Under the pieces are notes generated by a model. The model was not told the origin of the DNA, ran no database searches, and saw only the letters and a list, made by a program, of their open reading frames with translations. From Pyronema omphalodes (taxonomy: Eukaryota; Ascomycota; Pezizomycetes; Pezizales; Pyronemataceae), in the NCBI GenBank assembly GCA_024516155.1, contig JAJJXM010000079.1, positions 186,001-250,000 of the forward strand: a DNA stretch of 64,000 nt, in the 5' to 3' direction. A program made the translations under genes and the position numbers. Below are positions 12,485 to 24,100 of this stretch, piece after piece (position 1 is the first letter of the stretch; every line of letters begins with the position of its first letter).

Positions 12485-13604
12485 ACGATATGGGTGTGTA
12501 TGCTGGGTAAAAATCTTGGGTTTTTATGATGGTTGATGGTTATGTGGAGGCTGTGAAGGTGAAATAAGGATGGGATGGACGAGATGTATAGGGGAGTCAA
12601 GTGGAGTTGTTTAATGGTGATATTTTGGGGTTTGCGATATTTTTGTGTATATATGTATTTTTGCTTTTTTTTGCATGCATGCGATTTTTTGATTGTTTTA
12701 AAGTAGTTTAATCCGTAATGGAATGGTTCCTCTTTTATTTTTTGGGTAGATGTGAGTGTGAATTTGAACGGGTTGCTGTGATGTGTGTGAGTGTACTGGT
12801 GTGCTGGTGTGCGAGTAAGTCGTGAGTCGTGGTGTTGATGTGATATGCGTGAGGATGGTATAATGTGCTGACTGTTGAGGCTTGTCGTGATATGTTTGTG
12901 AGAAAAATTAGCTACATTGTATACAAAATCAATACATGAGTTGTTTTTATTTGTCTATATAATACGGGTTTAATTACTTTTTATCATAAGATGTTCTTTC
13001 AGGAATTTTCGTTCTTGAATTTGAATTGGGTTAATCTTACAAGTTCGGTATTGGTTATTGGGAGTGTATGACAAAAACATGAAGATGTGATGCGTGCGAT
13101 GTGTGGGTTTTGTTTAGTCATAGTGCACCATTGTAGATAGGACCGTGACGAAATAAGGTGTGTCATCATAAGGTATCACTCATGCAAACTGGACTGATAG
13201 AAGATAATAAATAACTTGACACGATACAAGAAGCTATTATTACCCGGAAAATCATGCAGCATAAGTATATACTTCCAGATATTTATGCTCATATACATCA
13301 CATTGTATACCAGACATATATACGTCAGTACGAGTAACACAGATACTAACTAAATGCCAACTCAATCCCTATCCGAACACCGATCCGAACCCCAAATCAA
13401 CAAACCCCACATAACCCTAGACAGAACTCTTTTTACTCCAAAATAAAAAAACAGAAGACTCGCTGTTTCATTAATTATTGTAACATTATTTCATGGTTAT
13501 ATCTATGTACATAGTATTTATCTATCTATCTATCTATCTATCTACCTGAAAATGTTGCTAGTATATCGTATGTACGGAATAGAGTTTATAGTTATATCGG
13601 ATAT
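12485..13604. other. Intergenic, 3' flank of the secreted repeat gene
   Basis: GT-rich then AT-rich non-coding DNA follows the TAA stop. A TATC microsatellite is at 13518-13545. No ORF, RNA gene or clear poly(A) signal could be supported. Confidence 0.5.
13518..13545. repeat. TATC microsatellite
   Basis: About seven tandem TATC/CTAT units, ending just upstream of the inverted-repeat element at 13605. Confidence 0.9.
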
Positions 13605-14131
13605 TATGCAAGATACCCCCTGTTAAGATATCAAAATATCCAAGATACCCCCGTCCCTTAAATAACCCTCGCTTGGGTCCATTCTACCGCACCTGACACG
13701 ACCAAGGTTTTTTTTTCAAGGAGTAATGTTTTCCGCCGTGATTTTTCTTCGGTTATAAACAGACCTTTAAGGTCCTCCTCTTTATATCACACGTTTTTTT
13801 TGATGCTAATCTTTAACAGCAACTATTATGTGCATCAATGAGTATGCTAGTATCGTCAGTTCGGTAGAGATTGGGCATGTCATGTGGCCCCCAGTCTCCA
13901 GATGCCATTAACATCATATAAGAGTATTTAGACGGGCCATTCGCCACTGGGCGGTGAAGGGCCTCATGTCTGTATTCTGACTTTGAAAAAAAAAAAAAGA
14001 AAACACGCTTCAAACCAACTTCTTCGCGGCTGGTGCGGCAGCATGGATCTAAGCGAGGGGTATATTACATAGAAAAAAACTTTCGGGGGTATCTTGGATA
14101 TTTCGATGTCTTGACAGGGGCATACTGCATA
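13605..14131. mobile_element. MITE-like element with about 47-bp terminal inverted repeats
   Basis: The left end (from 13605) begins TATGCAAGATACCCCC and the right end, read on the other strand, begins TATGCAGTATGCCCC. The arms stay alignable for about 47 bp through a shared AAATATCCAAGATACCCCCG. Further inside, CTCGCTT followed by a GGTCCAT-like block is also mirrored. A TA dinucleotide borders both ends, fitting the TA target duplication of Tc1/mariner-like elements, although this assignment is inference. The right tip carries a 7-bp duplication (ACTGCAT twice). The interior (about 400 bp) has no transposase frame, so it would be non-autonomous. A second partial copy starts at 59998. Confidence 0.7.
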
Positions 14132-14986
14132 CTGCATAATGTCTGTGATTTAAATTATTTTTATTGTTGAGCATTGGTCTTGTGATTTATAGAATAAGAA
14201 CTCTTTAATATATAGACAACTCAGAAACTTCCTACATCAAGATACGAAGTACCACGTAGTAGCGAAAATGTAATGGGACTTTCAGTTGTTTTTGAAATAG
14301 TACACTGGTACTGTCTGTCTAGACCTGCGCGAATTATGTCTTGGGTATTTATTTGCTCCTTGGACCGTAGTCGAATGTATTATGTAATCAGCGGCGAATT
14401 TTGTTGTCGGTTGTAGTCTGAGGTGCCGGGCGTACCATAGATATGTAGTTCAGTTCCCTTGGAATCCCGGACCGGACCCATCGGACAACGGAAAACACTG
14501 GAAAATGCTATATACACACGGAAGTTTCTTATAGAAAATACTGTTCCAAGCCCCGAAACAGTCGATAATGCTGTGTACTGGCCACATGCATGCGCATTAC
14601 AGAAAAGAAAATGGGGAAGGGAGGAGAAGTGTTGGACAAGGTTACCGGTACTAGGTAGCGGACATAGAGACAGGGTTACCCAGGTAAGAGGCCGACTTTG
14701 CGAAAGCCTAGCCGGAGCTCCGGGCTATATGTACACCCTCCACTAGGCTATCAGCAGAACATCTCTTTCACCCATGGATATACAAAGCTCCACCTTTCCT
14801 CCACTATTGGTATCCGACGGCCGTGTCTAATTGTTGACGTTAAACAACCATCAACGGTAATTGCTCATCTTTTTTCTTCAATGATAGACTACTTGATAGT
14901 TTGCAATCCTTCTCTACGATTTGAAACTGCGATACTAACAATACCTACAGACAGCCCGAGACTTTGCAATACGTATGGAGGTAACC
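14132..14986. other. Intergenic, no supported gene
   Basis: AT-rich DNA between the MITE-like element and the tandem repeat at 14987. The open frame at 14459-14746 shows no domain and no splice partner, and I do not call it. Confidence 0.5.
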
Positions 14987-15213
14987 ACACTCATATTTTA
15001 CTCTACGATTAGAGCAATGTCAAAACGTCTCTACATGGTGCTTGGGAAGATCTGCCACCGAACATGATGGGTCACTGCTCTGACGATGCCGATATGGAGG
15101 CAGATGGTGGGAAAGTTAGCAAAGAGTCTCCCTGATTCGACGGTGGCAGTCAACCTGGGCCCATAATACGGTACGAATTTGATACTTCGCTTGAGTAGCT
15201 AGTAGTATTGAGG
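14987..15213 (+). repeat. Tandem repeat copy 1 with coding-like segment
   Basis: First of two nearly identical 227-bp copies (the second starts 275 bp downstream). Part of it reads as ETSLHGAWEDLPPNMMGHCS and then on to ...GKVSKESP and a stop codon. The upstream frame is not open. It looks like the 3' end of a duplicated small gene. Confidence 0.8.
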
Positions 15214-15261
15214 ACTGGTGACTCCTCTCGATAATCATTCATCCATGTTTAGGGGACAACT

Positions 15262-15488
15262 ACACTCATATTTTACTCTACAATTAAAGCAATGTCGAAA
15301 CGTCTCTACATGGTGCTTGGGAAGATCTGCCACCGAACATGATGGGTCACTGCTCTGAAGATGCCGATATGGAGGCAGATGGTGGGAAAGTTAGCAAAGA
15401 GTCTCCCTGATTCGACGGTGGCAGTCAACCTGGGCCCATAATACGGTACGAATTTGATACTTAGCTTGAGTAGCTAGTAGTATTGAGA
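15262..15488 (+). repeat. Tandem repeat copy 2 with coding-like segment
   Basis: Matches copy 1 with few differences (for example TACGATTAG versus TACAATTAA, TTCGCT versus TTAGCT). The same reading frame for HGAWEDLPP...GKVSKESP and its stop are preserved apart from a D-to-E change. The copies are separated by about 50 bp of unrelated sequence. Confidence 0.8.
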
Positions 15489-15489
15489 A

Positions 15490-15759
15490 GTGTTACCCCT
15501 CTCTATGGTCATTCATGTTGAGGAACATGATTCAAGGCTAAGTTTCTTCCCGTGTTGTTTACAACGAGAACCAACCACTTTGCGAGACACACTATTTAAG
15601 CTTGTATGCCATTGCTGCTACTCCCTTTACCGCTCCCAGGATTTCGAAACGTGTATCCATGGGATTTGGGAGCGCCGACCATCAACCATGATGGGTTACT
15701 GCTTTGACGATGCCACTAAAGCGGCAATGTTTGGAAAAGTTAGCAAAGAGCTTCACTAA
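15490..15759 (+). pseudogene. Diverged third copy; possible small-gene relic
   Basis: An open frame of 89 codons ends in a segment (FETCIHGIWERRPSTMMGYC then FDDATKAAMFGKVSKELH) that aligns residue for residue with the coding-like part of the two upstream tandem copies, including the position of the stop codon. Conservation of a reading frame across three copies that differ at the DNA level suggests an ancestral coding sequence. The first codon is uncertain because the ORF-opening codon is not ATG (CTG or similar upstream, internal ATGs absent before the alignable part). I do not recognise a family. Functional or relic status cannot be decided. Confidence 0.35.
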
Positions 15760-15879
15760 TTGGGAGGTTTCGTTGACATGGGTCCTGACTATGATATGAT
15801 AGAGAAGAATTTGCTTGAAGAACGGCAGCAGTTTTCCTCCAATATCCGTCAGGCCACGCTTTAATTGGCACACATCTTG

Positions 15880-16275
15880 TAGTTTACCGGGCCAAATCGT
15901 AAACCAGGTAAATAAACCAGGTAAACTGAACTGACAATTTACAGTTAGTTGATGCAGTTTTGGTGCCCCGGATACACCATTGGTTCAGTTTTGATGGGTC
16001 CCTAGAACCAGGTAACTGCAGTGCAATGATTAAACGGACTCGATAAATAAAAACCAGTTTAACCGCATCGGGAACCAGTGCATGCAAGAATAAACGAGGT
16101 ATTAAACCTCGTTTGAACCCATCAGTGGCCGATCTTGCCAGTATCTCAACCCTCCTTAACCCACCAGTTCCTGGTAACCAGGTTTCCCGACCTTTACTAA
16201 ATGGCGGTGAACATGCTCTCAGTTACCGCGCTGAGCGCCGAGCCTGAGCGGCTGTTTCCCGAATGCAAGCGGTAA
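15880..16275 (+). mobile_element. hAT-type transposon relic
   Basis: The frame at 16201-16275 reads MAVNMLSVTALSAEPERLFPECKR then stop. This closely resembles the C-terminal dimerisation motif of hAT transposases (consensus around ILSIPAMSAEPERVFS). The 320 bp to its left are dense in short direct and inverted motifs (ACCAGGTAA, CCAGTTTAA, GGTAACCAGG), like hAT subterminal repeats. The rest of the transposase is missing and a stop codon lies just upstream, so this would be an internally deleted, immobile derivative. Element ends and target duplication could not be fixed. Confidence 0.5.
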
Positions 16276-17761
16276 GTCCGAAGGTTACTGATTATTGTTG
16301 AATAAGCCATGCTATTCCATACATATTGTATGACAGCAATTTCCATCCGATTGCAATGTCACAGATCGTTGGGACGCCTATTCAAAGGCAACTATTTAGA
16401 GTATACCTCCTTTTGATATTGATTTCCTGGGCGTTTTTCTTCCAATGCTTATGTCACATACTCTCGACTTTCTGTCTCCAAAAGTCATCTTTATAGTGTC
16501 AAAATTGAAAGCTAGTACACATTATCAGGCCATAACTCGAATGACCAAGGCCTTACGTAATCGTGCATATCGATCGTCATCGCGATCAGCCCTGCGGAGG
16601 TATACGTTACCATCTCCGCCGTGCCTACGAAACCTTTTTCTTGCACCTGAACCACTACCACACCTCTCACCACAACAGCACACTTCTTCGAACCCAGAGG
16701 ATACCTACTGAAGCAATTAGGTTTGACACCACTGATGTTTTCGGAAAACTCTACCGGAAAGTTAGCCTTGTCGTCGGCTGTCCCAAAGGCACGTCGGTTT
16801 CGAGCTTCGAACGAACTACGGAACGGCAAAAATCGAATCGATTGAAAAATTCCCAACAGACATTTTCACCGAGCTTTACAAGAAAATACTCCCTTCTCAG
16901 ATACAGAATAAACCTCCTGATGTCGGATCAAATGGCACCGTCAATGTAATCGATTCTGAATGAGGGGATGGAGCTCACTGATTTTGGGACGGGAGAGTTG
17001 GAAGAACGATACCTAGTCTTTGAATGGACTGCTTTGAGACAGATCACATGCGATAAACAACATACAGTCTGTGCGGTGGAAACCCTCTCCTTATGACGTG
17101 GAGCATCATGAGTGATGACAGGAGGTTGGATGACGTTGGATGTTGAATGTGTTTCATGAGGGCTTGTTTCTGAGAGTCGCTAAATACTGCCTAATAAAGG
17201 GTTCCACTTTCAAAATATCATCGTAGGCCCAAGAACGACTAGACATGGGCTGCTTAGAGGTTTAATAGCGGGCAGATAAACAGCATGCTCTGACCAAGTC
17301 GGTCCTGTCCAACAGCTAACTTTTGTTGTAACGCTTCATTTTGCTCACCGGAACATTTTCTTGAACTTCTTTGATGCACCGGTTATTGTTCAGGAAAATC
17401 AGCAACTCCGTCATTGTTCACGCCCCCTATATGAAATCCAAAAGGGTCTTGGATTGATCACAGTAAGCATCGTAGTATTTTTCTGTTAAAAGCTTCCAGA
17501 AATCCTTGATTTTGCACTGGAATACTATAAATAGCATCGATGCACAAATGAATTCAAAATTCTCAAGATATTTCCATGTACACATCTTATATGAGCCTGT
17601 TCAATCTGTTCCCTTATGGTCTCAAATATATCCTTTAAATCCCATCAAACCCCCATTGTCTCCATCCATTCATCGAGAATAAGTTAGTACTTGGGGATCA
17701 TAGTTCACCATCATCTTATTCCAGGAACAGAATACTACGTACAATGTGGTGAGGCCTAGCT
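16276..17761. other. Intergenic between hAT relic and NLR gene
   Basis: Short open frames occur at 16445-16949 on both strands but none carries a recognisable full domain. One short frame near 16830-16970 reads IEKFPTDIFTELYKKILP, vaguely F-box-like, and is blocked upstream by a stop. No gene is called. Confidence 0.45.
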
Positions 17762-20700
17762 TTACCGTTCCTTCTTCCACCTCTCCAGAAATGCCAGCGA
17801 TGACCTGGTATTTTCATGATCACTGCCTATTATCCGCAAACGGCGAGATACAACTTCCTCCATCATTTCAATAGCTAGATCCCGAGAAGATCTGGAGTGG
17901 TATGTGACCGCAAGGTTATGCATGGTTGTTAATGTATCTGGATGGTCTTCGCCGAGGACGACTTTACTGGCCTCCAGAAGCTTGCGCTGCAACGTTTCGG
18001 CTTCATCGAATTTCCCTTTGCTCCAGAGCGTAGATGCAAGATTATTCATGGCTTTTAAGGTATCTGGATGGTCTTCGCCAAGGACGACTTTACTGGCCTC
18101 CAGAAGCTTGCGCTGTAACGTTTCGGCTTCATCGAATTCCCCTGTGTTCCAAAGCGTAGATGCAAGGTTGTGCATGGCTGTTAATGTATCTGGATGGTCT
18201 TCGCCGAGGACGACTTTATATGTCTCCAGAAGCTTGCGCTGTAACGTTTCGGCTTCATCGAATTTCCCTTTGTTCCAGAGCGTAGATGCAAGGTTATTCG
18301 TGGCTGTTAATGTATCTGGATGGTCTTCGCCAAGGACGACTTTACGGGCCTCCAGAACCTTGCGCTGTAACGTTTCGGCTTCATCGAATTTCCCTTTGTT
18401 CCAGAGCGTGAGTGCAAGGTTATTCGTGGCTGTTAATGTATCCGGATGGTCTTCGCCAAGGACGACTTTACGGACCTCCAGAAGCTTGCGCTGTAACATT
18501 TCGGCTTCATCGAATCTCCCTCTGCTCCTGAGCGTAGATGCAAGGTTATTCATGGCTGTTAATGTATCTGGATGGTCTTCGCCAAGGACGACTTTACGGG
18601 CCTCCAGAAGCTCACGCTCTAACGTTTCGGCTTCATCGAATTTCCCTTTATTCCAAAGCGTAGATGCAAGGCTGGACATGGCGGTTAATGTATCTGGATG
18701 GTCTGGGCCAAGGACGACTTTACATGTCTCTAAAACCTTGCGCTGTAACTTTTCGGCTTCGTCCATTCTCCCTTTATTGTGAAACGTCGTTGCAAGATGG
18801 GTCATGGCTTTTAAAGTATCTGGATGGTCTCCGCCGAGCACCTTTTCGGACAACGCAACAACTTCGACCTCTATTTCCTCACACTTATCGCGCATTCCAA
18901 TCTGAAAAGACGCGTCTGCAAGAAGAAGCATCGATTTCAGTGTTTCGGGGTGTTCATGACCTAGTAAGAGCTTGCGTATTGTTGTGGATCTTTCAGCAAG
19001 GGGATGAGAGTCGCGGTGACGGCCTGTGTTACTCAGATAGTCTGCCATAGAGTAACATATGGTAGCGATATCAATATCATTCAATGAATTATCAACGTAT
19101 GACAAGAAAGCTGTGGTATGAGGAAGGTATCGACGCCAGGGTGACCAGTTTTCGAATTCTCCATCTGGTGGGATAAGTTTTGCAAGGACTTGGGCTGTAG
19201 TTTGGATCGCGCTGACTTTTTCTTCGGGTGACATAAAGTACTGAATCGCAAGGTGGACGAGTAAATGAAGGGTATATGTCGTCTCTCCCGTCCCCGTACT
19301 GTCTGTCTGACAGGACAAGAGTGAAAAGTTCACCAATCTACCCAATGCTTCACGGAGTAGAAATTCATCCGATCGACTTACCAGCTCGGCGAGAAGCTCG
19401 TGCGGGACTGCCTGGGCATTGATGCATGCAATCAGACGCAAAATAGAGCCGGCGAGAGGTGATTGCGTCAGTATTTGTCGGAAGGTGATTTCGAACGTGG
19501 TCAACACTGTCTCAGCACTGCTGGCGGAAGATATCGGTAACTCCGGCCTGAAGGGATTGTGAACTGGCTTCGAAAGCAACCCATGTCGGCAGGCCTTTGT
19601 TCGCTGAAATTCTGCAAGGTACTGGGTGGGCGTAATCGTGTGTCGGTTTATCTGGAGATATGAGGCAACTTGAGTGATTGCAAGCGGCAAGTACTGTAGT
19701 TCCTCGAGTAGTTCATCGCAGTCAGTCTCGTCGTATGGTAAATGACTGGGATAATGTTTCTGAAACAGATTCTTCGCATTGTCGGATGTCATGGGCTTCT
19801 TGTGTAAAACGCCGTTCGAGCCGGCTAACTGCTGAGCAACTTCGTAGTCTCTAGTCGTGATAACGACGGTCCCTTTCGCACACTTCGGAATGTATTTGGC
19901 CAACCGGTGGCTCTCGGCGCCGGTGGATTCAGGAAAAAAGTCCGTTTTGTTGTCCGCATTGTCGAGCACCAATACCCAGTCCCCACTGTCCTTACTCTCT
20001 AACCAGTTCTTGACCATCAATCGCGTGTCCTGGCTGGGATCCAACTCGTTATATCCCGGGATTTTGACAAGCTTCGCTAGTTTCCGATAATCTTCATCGA
20101 ATCTCGTCGGGCTTTCGCAGTAGATCCAGAAAACACTATGTGACTTTCTGCACGCATACACGAAATCGAGGACGTCTTGGGTTTTTCTGTGTTCTCGGGC
20201 TTTATGGTAAGAAACAGTCGAGATTATTTGAAGGACTGAGGACCATACCCAACGCCACCCAAACCATGTAAGGCAACCTTGATATGCGACATAACTGTAT
20301 GCTGGTTCGCCATCTTTTCCTCGACGAACGTACGAACTTGGGATTTCCCAACGTAATCCTCGTTCTCGGGGAACGGCACAAGAAAATGGAGGTCCGGAGA
20401 TACGTATTCCGCCGATATCAAGAGCTTTGGAGCGGCGGAAGAAAGGTATCTGTCTGTGAGATGTATGAGATCTTGGTTACATCCCTTGAGTCCCGTGATC
20501 AGTTCCTGCAAACGGCCCTTGTCACGCAATGCCCATTTAAGCGTTGTACACAAAGAGACAGAACAATCAAGCTCCTGAGCCAACTTCTTCGCTTCGTTGA
20601 ATGGGAGAGCAATTGCGAAGTCGGGTATTATGTTCGTCGTGGGGGTGATGGCGTGTGAATCAGGGATAGCCTGTGGTCTGCGGATAATACTGCCTGTTTT

Positions 20701-21102
20701 CTCTTTCACTCTTTTGAGTAATAATTTCGCTTTCTGACTTGCGGATGGGGTCGAAGTTGCCGTCTGTGATCTCGATATACCATAAGTACTCTCCATCTTC
20801 TGCATATCCGCAAATACGTTGGCGATTCTGAACAATGTCCTGGCGATCAGTTCAAGCTTTCCGGGATTTTGATTGTGGAAATAGTCATTTATGTATTCGG
20901 AACTCAGCGTCTCCGCATGCTGCGTAGTCTTATCAGCCCAATCCTTCAATCTCTCTTTCTCAACCCCAAATTGGCGTTGGAGTTCCTTAAAGTCTTCTGC
21001 CTGAGCTTCGGCGGTCACAAAGATCTGGTAACCTCGAACTATCGTATTGGCAAGGGGTCCAATCAGCCCGAGCAAGGCAAGAGTCGTTCCTAACGGGTCC
21101 AT
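17762..21102 (-). CDS. NOD-like receptor: HeLo, NB-ARC, TPR repeats
   Basis: Exons 21102-20249 and 20186-17762 join through a 62-nt intron to 1092 residues. The intron falls inside the P-loop codon for Gly285, so splicing creates the full Walker A (GLGGVGKT, about 280-287); neither open frame alone has it. Residues 1-210 match a HeLo-type domain (MDPLGTTLALLGLIGPLANT start, amphipathic N-terminus), which in known fungal proteins is a membrane-targeting cell-death domain. NB-ARC follows with Walker B VLVLDNAD near 356-363, TTR near 395 and a GLPLA-like LPLAI near 451. From about 692 to the end are nine 42-residue TPR/kinesin-light-chain-type repeats of the HPDTLxAMxNLA form, six or seven nearly identical. 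The expected role is intracellular non-self or damage sensing through the TPRs, oligomerisation by NB-ARC and death signalling by HeLo. No partner effector gene is adjacent. Confidence 0.92.
17941..18822 (-). repeat. Homogenised 126-bp TPR-encoding repeats
   Basis: A shared GATGGTCT block recurs at 17941, 18067, 18193, 18319, 18445, 18571, 18697 and 18823, exactly every 126 bp (42 codons). Units differ at few sites, concentrated at fixed positions of the TPR helix face (for example EASK/EARK/ETYK/EVRK and NNLA/HNLA/SSLA). High identity at DNA level, including synonymous sites, indicates recent duplication or gene conversion. Confidence 0.95.
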
Positions 21103-24100
21103 GGCTCAGTTGGAGAAGGATGACGGCCTCAGACGATGATTAACGACGGTTGCGTACAGTCGATAAACTGCGGCGATGGTGATATGTTTAGCGATCTTTG
21201 ATATTTCCCCAGGTCAATCGAAGGCTCAACGACACCATGTGTTCCGAAACACCCTTGACCCCGCACCAATCTGCGGCTAATACGTGTTACTACTTAGGCG
21301 CTTCTGTCTATTCTGAAGGATGAATCAGCTCCAATGGTAGAGTCACGACCACGTGATGTATGCACTGTCAAGTTCTGCTCACTATGCATACAGGGTACTC
21401 AAGGAGTGAGAGCATCGGTCATGATACATAGACAGGGTCACCCAATCAGTCAATAAATGGGCATGGATATGTGACGTATAATACCAGCAGAACGTTCCAC
21501 GCGACAAGAAAAAAAGAATTGATCAAGTCGTTCGGGAAATAACGTCCTCCAAGGCAGGATATCCTATCCCTCATTCCCACCGTTACTTGCTGTTTGGTTG
21601 CAGATGTAACGCCAATCATTCAACACACACTCATGTTCGTGCGGTTGCAGTGTCTCCGAGTTCTGACAGGATGCAATAACTCAAGTGGGAATGAGTGACA
21701 GATCGTCATCAGGCACACCTCTTGTCGCCAGCTTCCGTAATGCACCGCCAACCCTTCCGCCTCAATACCTGAGATTCTTTTATGGGCTCTGCAGTTCTTA
21801 GCGCAAACGTTCACTGTCATGTTAGTTTGATTCATGATCCACCAACAGACCACGCTTGATCAGCATTAAGACGCTTGAATCTCAGCCACAATACCGCTCA
21901 TGACAGTGACGCTGCAATCACCATCGGTTTCTAATCCTTTACACAAACCACCCGAAAAAGGACGAAGCTGTGGCTCAAGAATTCAGATACATGCTACGGA
22001 AATACGTACCTGATTATTACCCAGTACCACTGTCTTCCATTCATATGTACACACAATAGTACTTCCTCGAAGCGATTGCGTTCCCCAATCCAATACTCTT
22101 ATTTGACAGCAGTCTCTATATCTACTCCCCCAAAATCAACATGTTCTACTTTTTTCATCAAGGGGCTCAAATTCTTCTATCGTGGTCTACCACTGCTGCG
22201 AGCCACCTCTGCCAATCCACAGTTAATCTGTAAGCGATGGAAATCAATTCTAAGCCCGCTGCCGGAAACCCTTTCGATGGGAAACCACACAACAAGCTGA
22301 TGCTATGGATATTGATTATGACACTGTTTCTAGATTCACTATCAAGGAAGAGTCGGGAGTTCCAATAAGGGGCGACGTCAAAATTTTGGTTAGGTGACAA
22401 CTGGATTGAGTTTACTAAAGTCCAGTGGTGTTTCCCTCGAATCATGCAGCCTTACGGACGCAATAGCTATTCCTTTCGGTTAATACAGCCTTATGAGACT
22501 TGGAGGTAGGTGTTATAACATCTACAAGAGTATGTAGACCAATGAATGCTCGGTCCGCGATACGGGTGTTGAAATTTATGTCTGATTTCGCTTGAAGCAG
22601 TCATTGGTTTTCGGTGGGTCCTTGCTGATCTCACTATGTCAGAAGCGCAGTAGTTACGATACGCGAAGGAGGGAAGTTGGAGGCGGTATGTGACTTTCCT
22701 ATGACTCGGTCATATCGATATTTCGCCGTTATATGTTACTGAAGGTTCCAACCGGAAGGAAGGAAGCATATTTAGAAGCGTGTACCCATCCGCTCCAATC
22801 TCAAGCCCTACGGCAGCCTGCAGATATTTGGTGTACAGTGAAGTATGATGTGTCTGGTGATATGCAGTAATTCGCCGCTTCATATACTTCAAAAGTCATT
22901 TCAGTAACTCGCGTACGGAAAGCAGACGCGATCCGGTAATGAACTGGAGTTGCTGGCTCCACCGGTGTCCGGGGCTTACAATTTGAGATCTCGGATATCG
23001 AGAACTGAAAGGTACCCAATCTAGACCGTATCAAATATAGAGTTGTAGTACATACATAGAGTACGATGTACCTGAAGGAGGCTGGCAGCTCCATCTGTTG
23101 GGAATTCTCTACGCCGTTTGTAGACTGTGCGCCAAAGCTTTGCACACCGGGTAGGGCAACCCAGTTGACAGGCGATGATCCTGTGGGTGCATAGCCGAGC
23201 GACGCGCTAAACAGTCGTCGAGTCCGGCTGTTGACAAAAGTAAGGAAAGTGGTTCCTGAGCAAGTGAGACGTACTAAGCAAGACATGATGTCCTAATCGT
23301 GGTAGTTGCTGAGTCGTTGTCTGTAGGAAAGTTGGGAGGTACTCTATGAGTCAAGTCAGGATAAACGTGTTCCAGATAAAATCAGAGAATATTTTCCATT
23401 GGACTGAACGGGGAAGTTGACGCTGTCGTAGTCTTTTGACGATGAAGACACGCTGGACAAATCCCAGGGCTTTGATGCAGTTTCCAGCGTCCCGGTAAAC
23501 AGCTTATACATAGCTTCCCAGGGCGTTTCTGGTTATAGCATCCTCCCTCATCCCATCGCGTCCCGCAAACCCTGTCCTGGGCTGCCAGCCACAGTAGTGT
23601 CCCGTGTTTTTGGAGCATGCTGAAACGGTGGACAAACGCGAGGTTCTCTGATTGCTGCGACGAGAAGTAAGGCGGAATGTGGCTGCTGCTTGCTGATGAA
23701 AGTGAAGTCCGGCATGTTAGTGGTTTTTTCACAATGCTGTCACTGGCCCACAGCCAGCCTTCTTCATTCGCCACCATCTCGGAGTCCCGCACACGCCGCC
23801 TGTCATCCAGCCTGCTCAATTCGTGAAATTCGTGGCGGCCACCTCCACCCTCCTTTGAGGCAATCAGTTTACACCCAGCCTGCTTAATTCCGCTTGGGCT
23901 TCACACCCCATAAGGCAACCATAGGGAAGCTTGACAGCTAGCCAGCCAACAGCGATGATCCTGCTTGTGCATAGCCGAGCGACGCGCTAGATGACAGGTA
24001 GGGTACAGGTGTACGCGGTGGATGATCTGGCTGGAGAGGAGGGGTGGAGAGAAACGACAGAGCGGGCAGCTAGAGACGGATGCGTGTCGTGCGGAGGCGG

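Noticed and set aside
16563..16970. Overlapping frames including an F-box-like IEKFPTDIFTELYKKILP peptide
   Set aside because: A stop codon closes the frame upstream and no intron clearly rescues it. Similarity to the F-box is too short to rely on.
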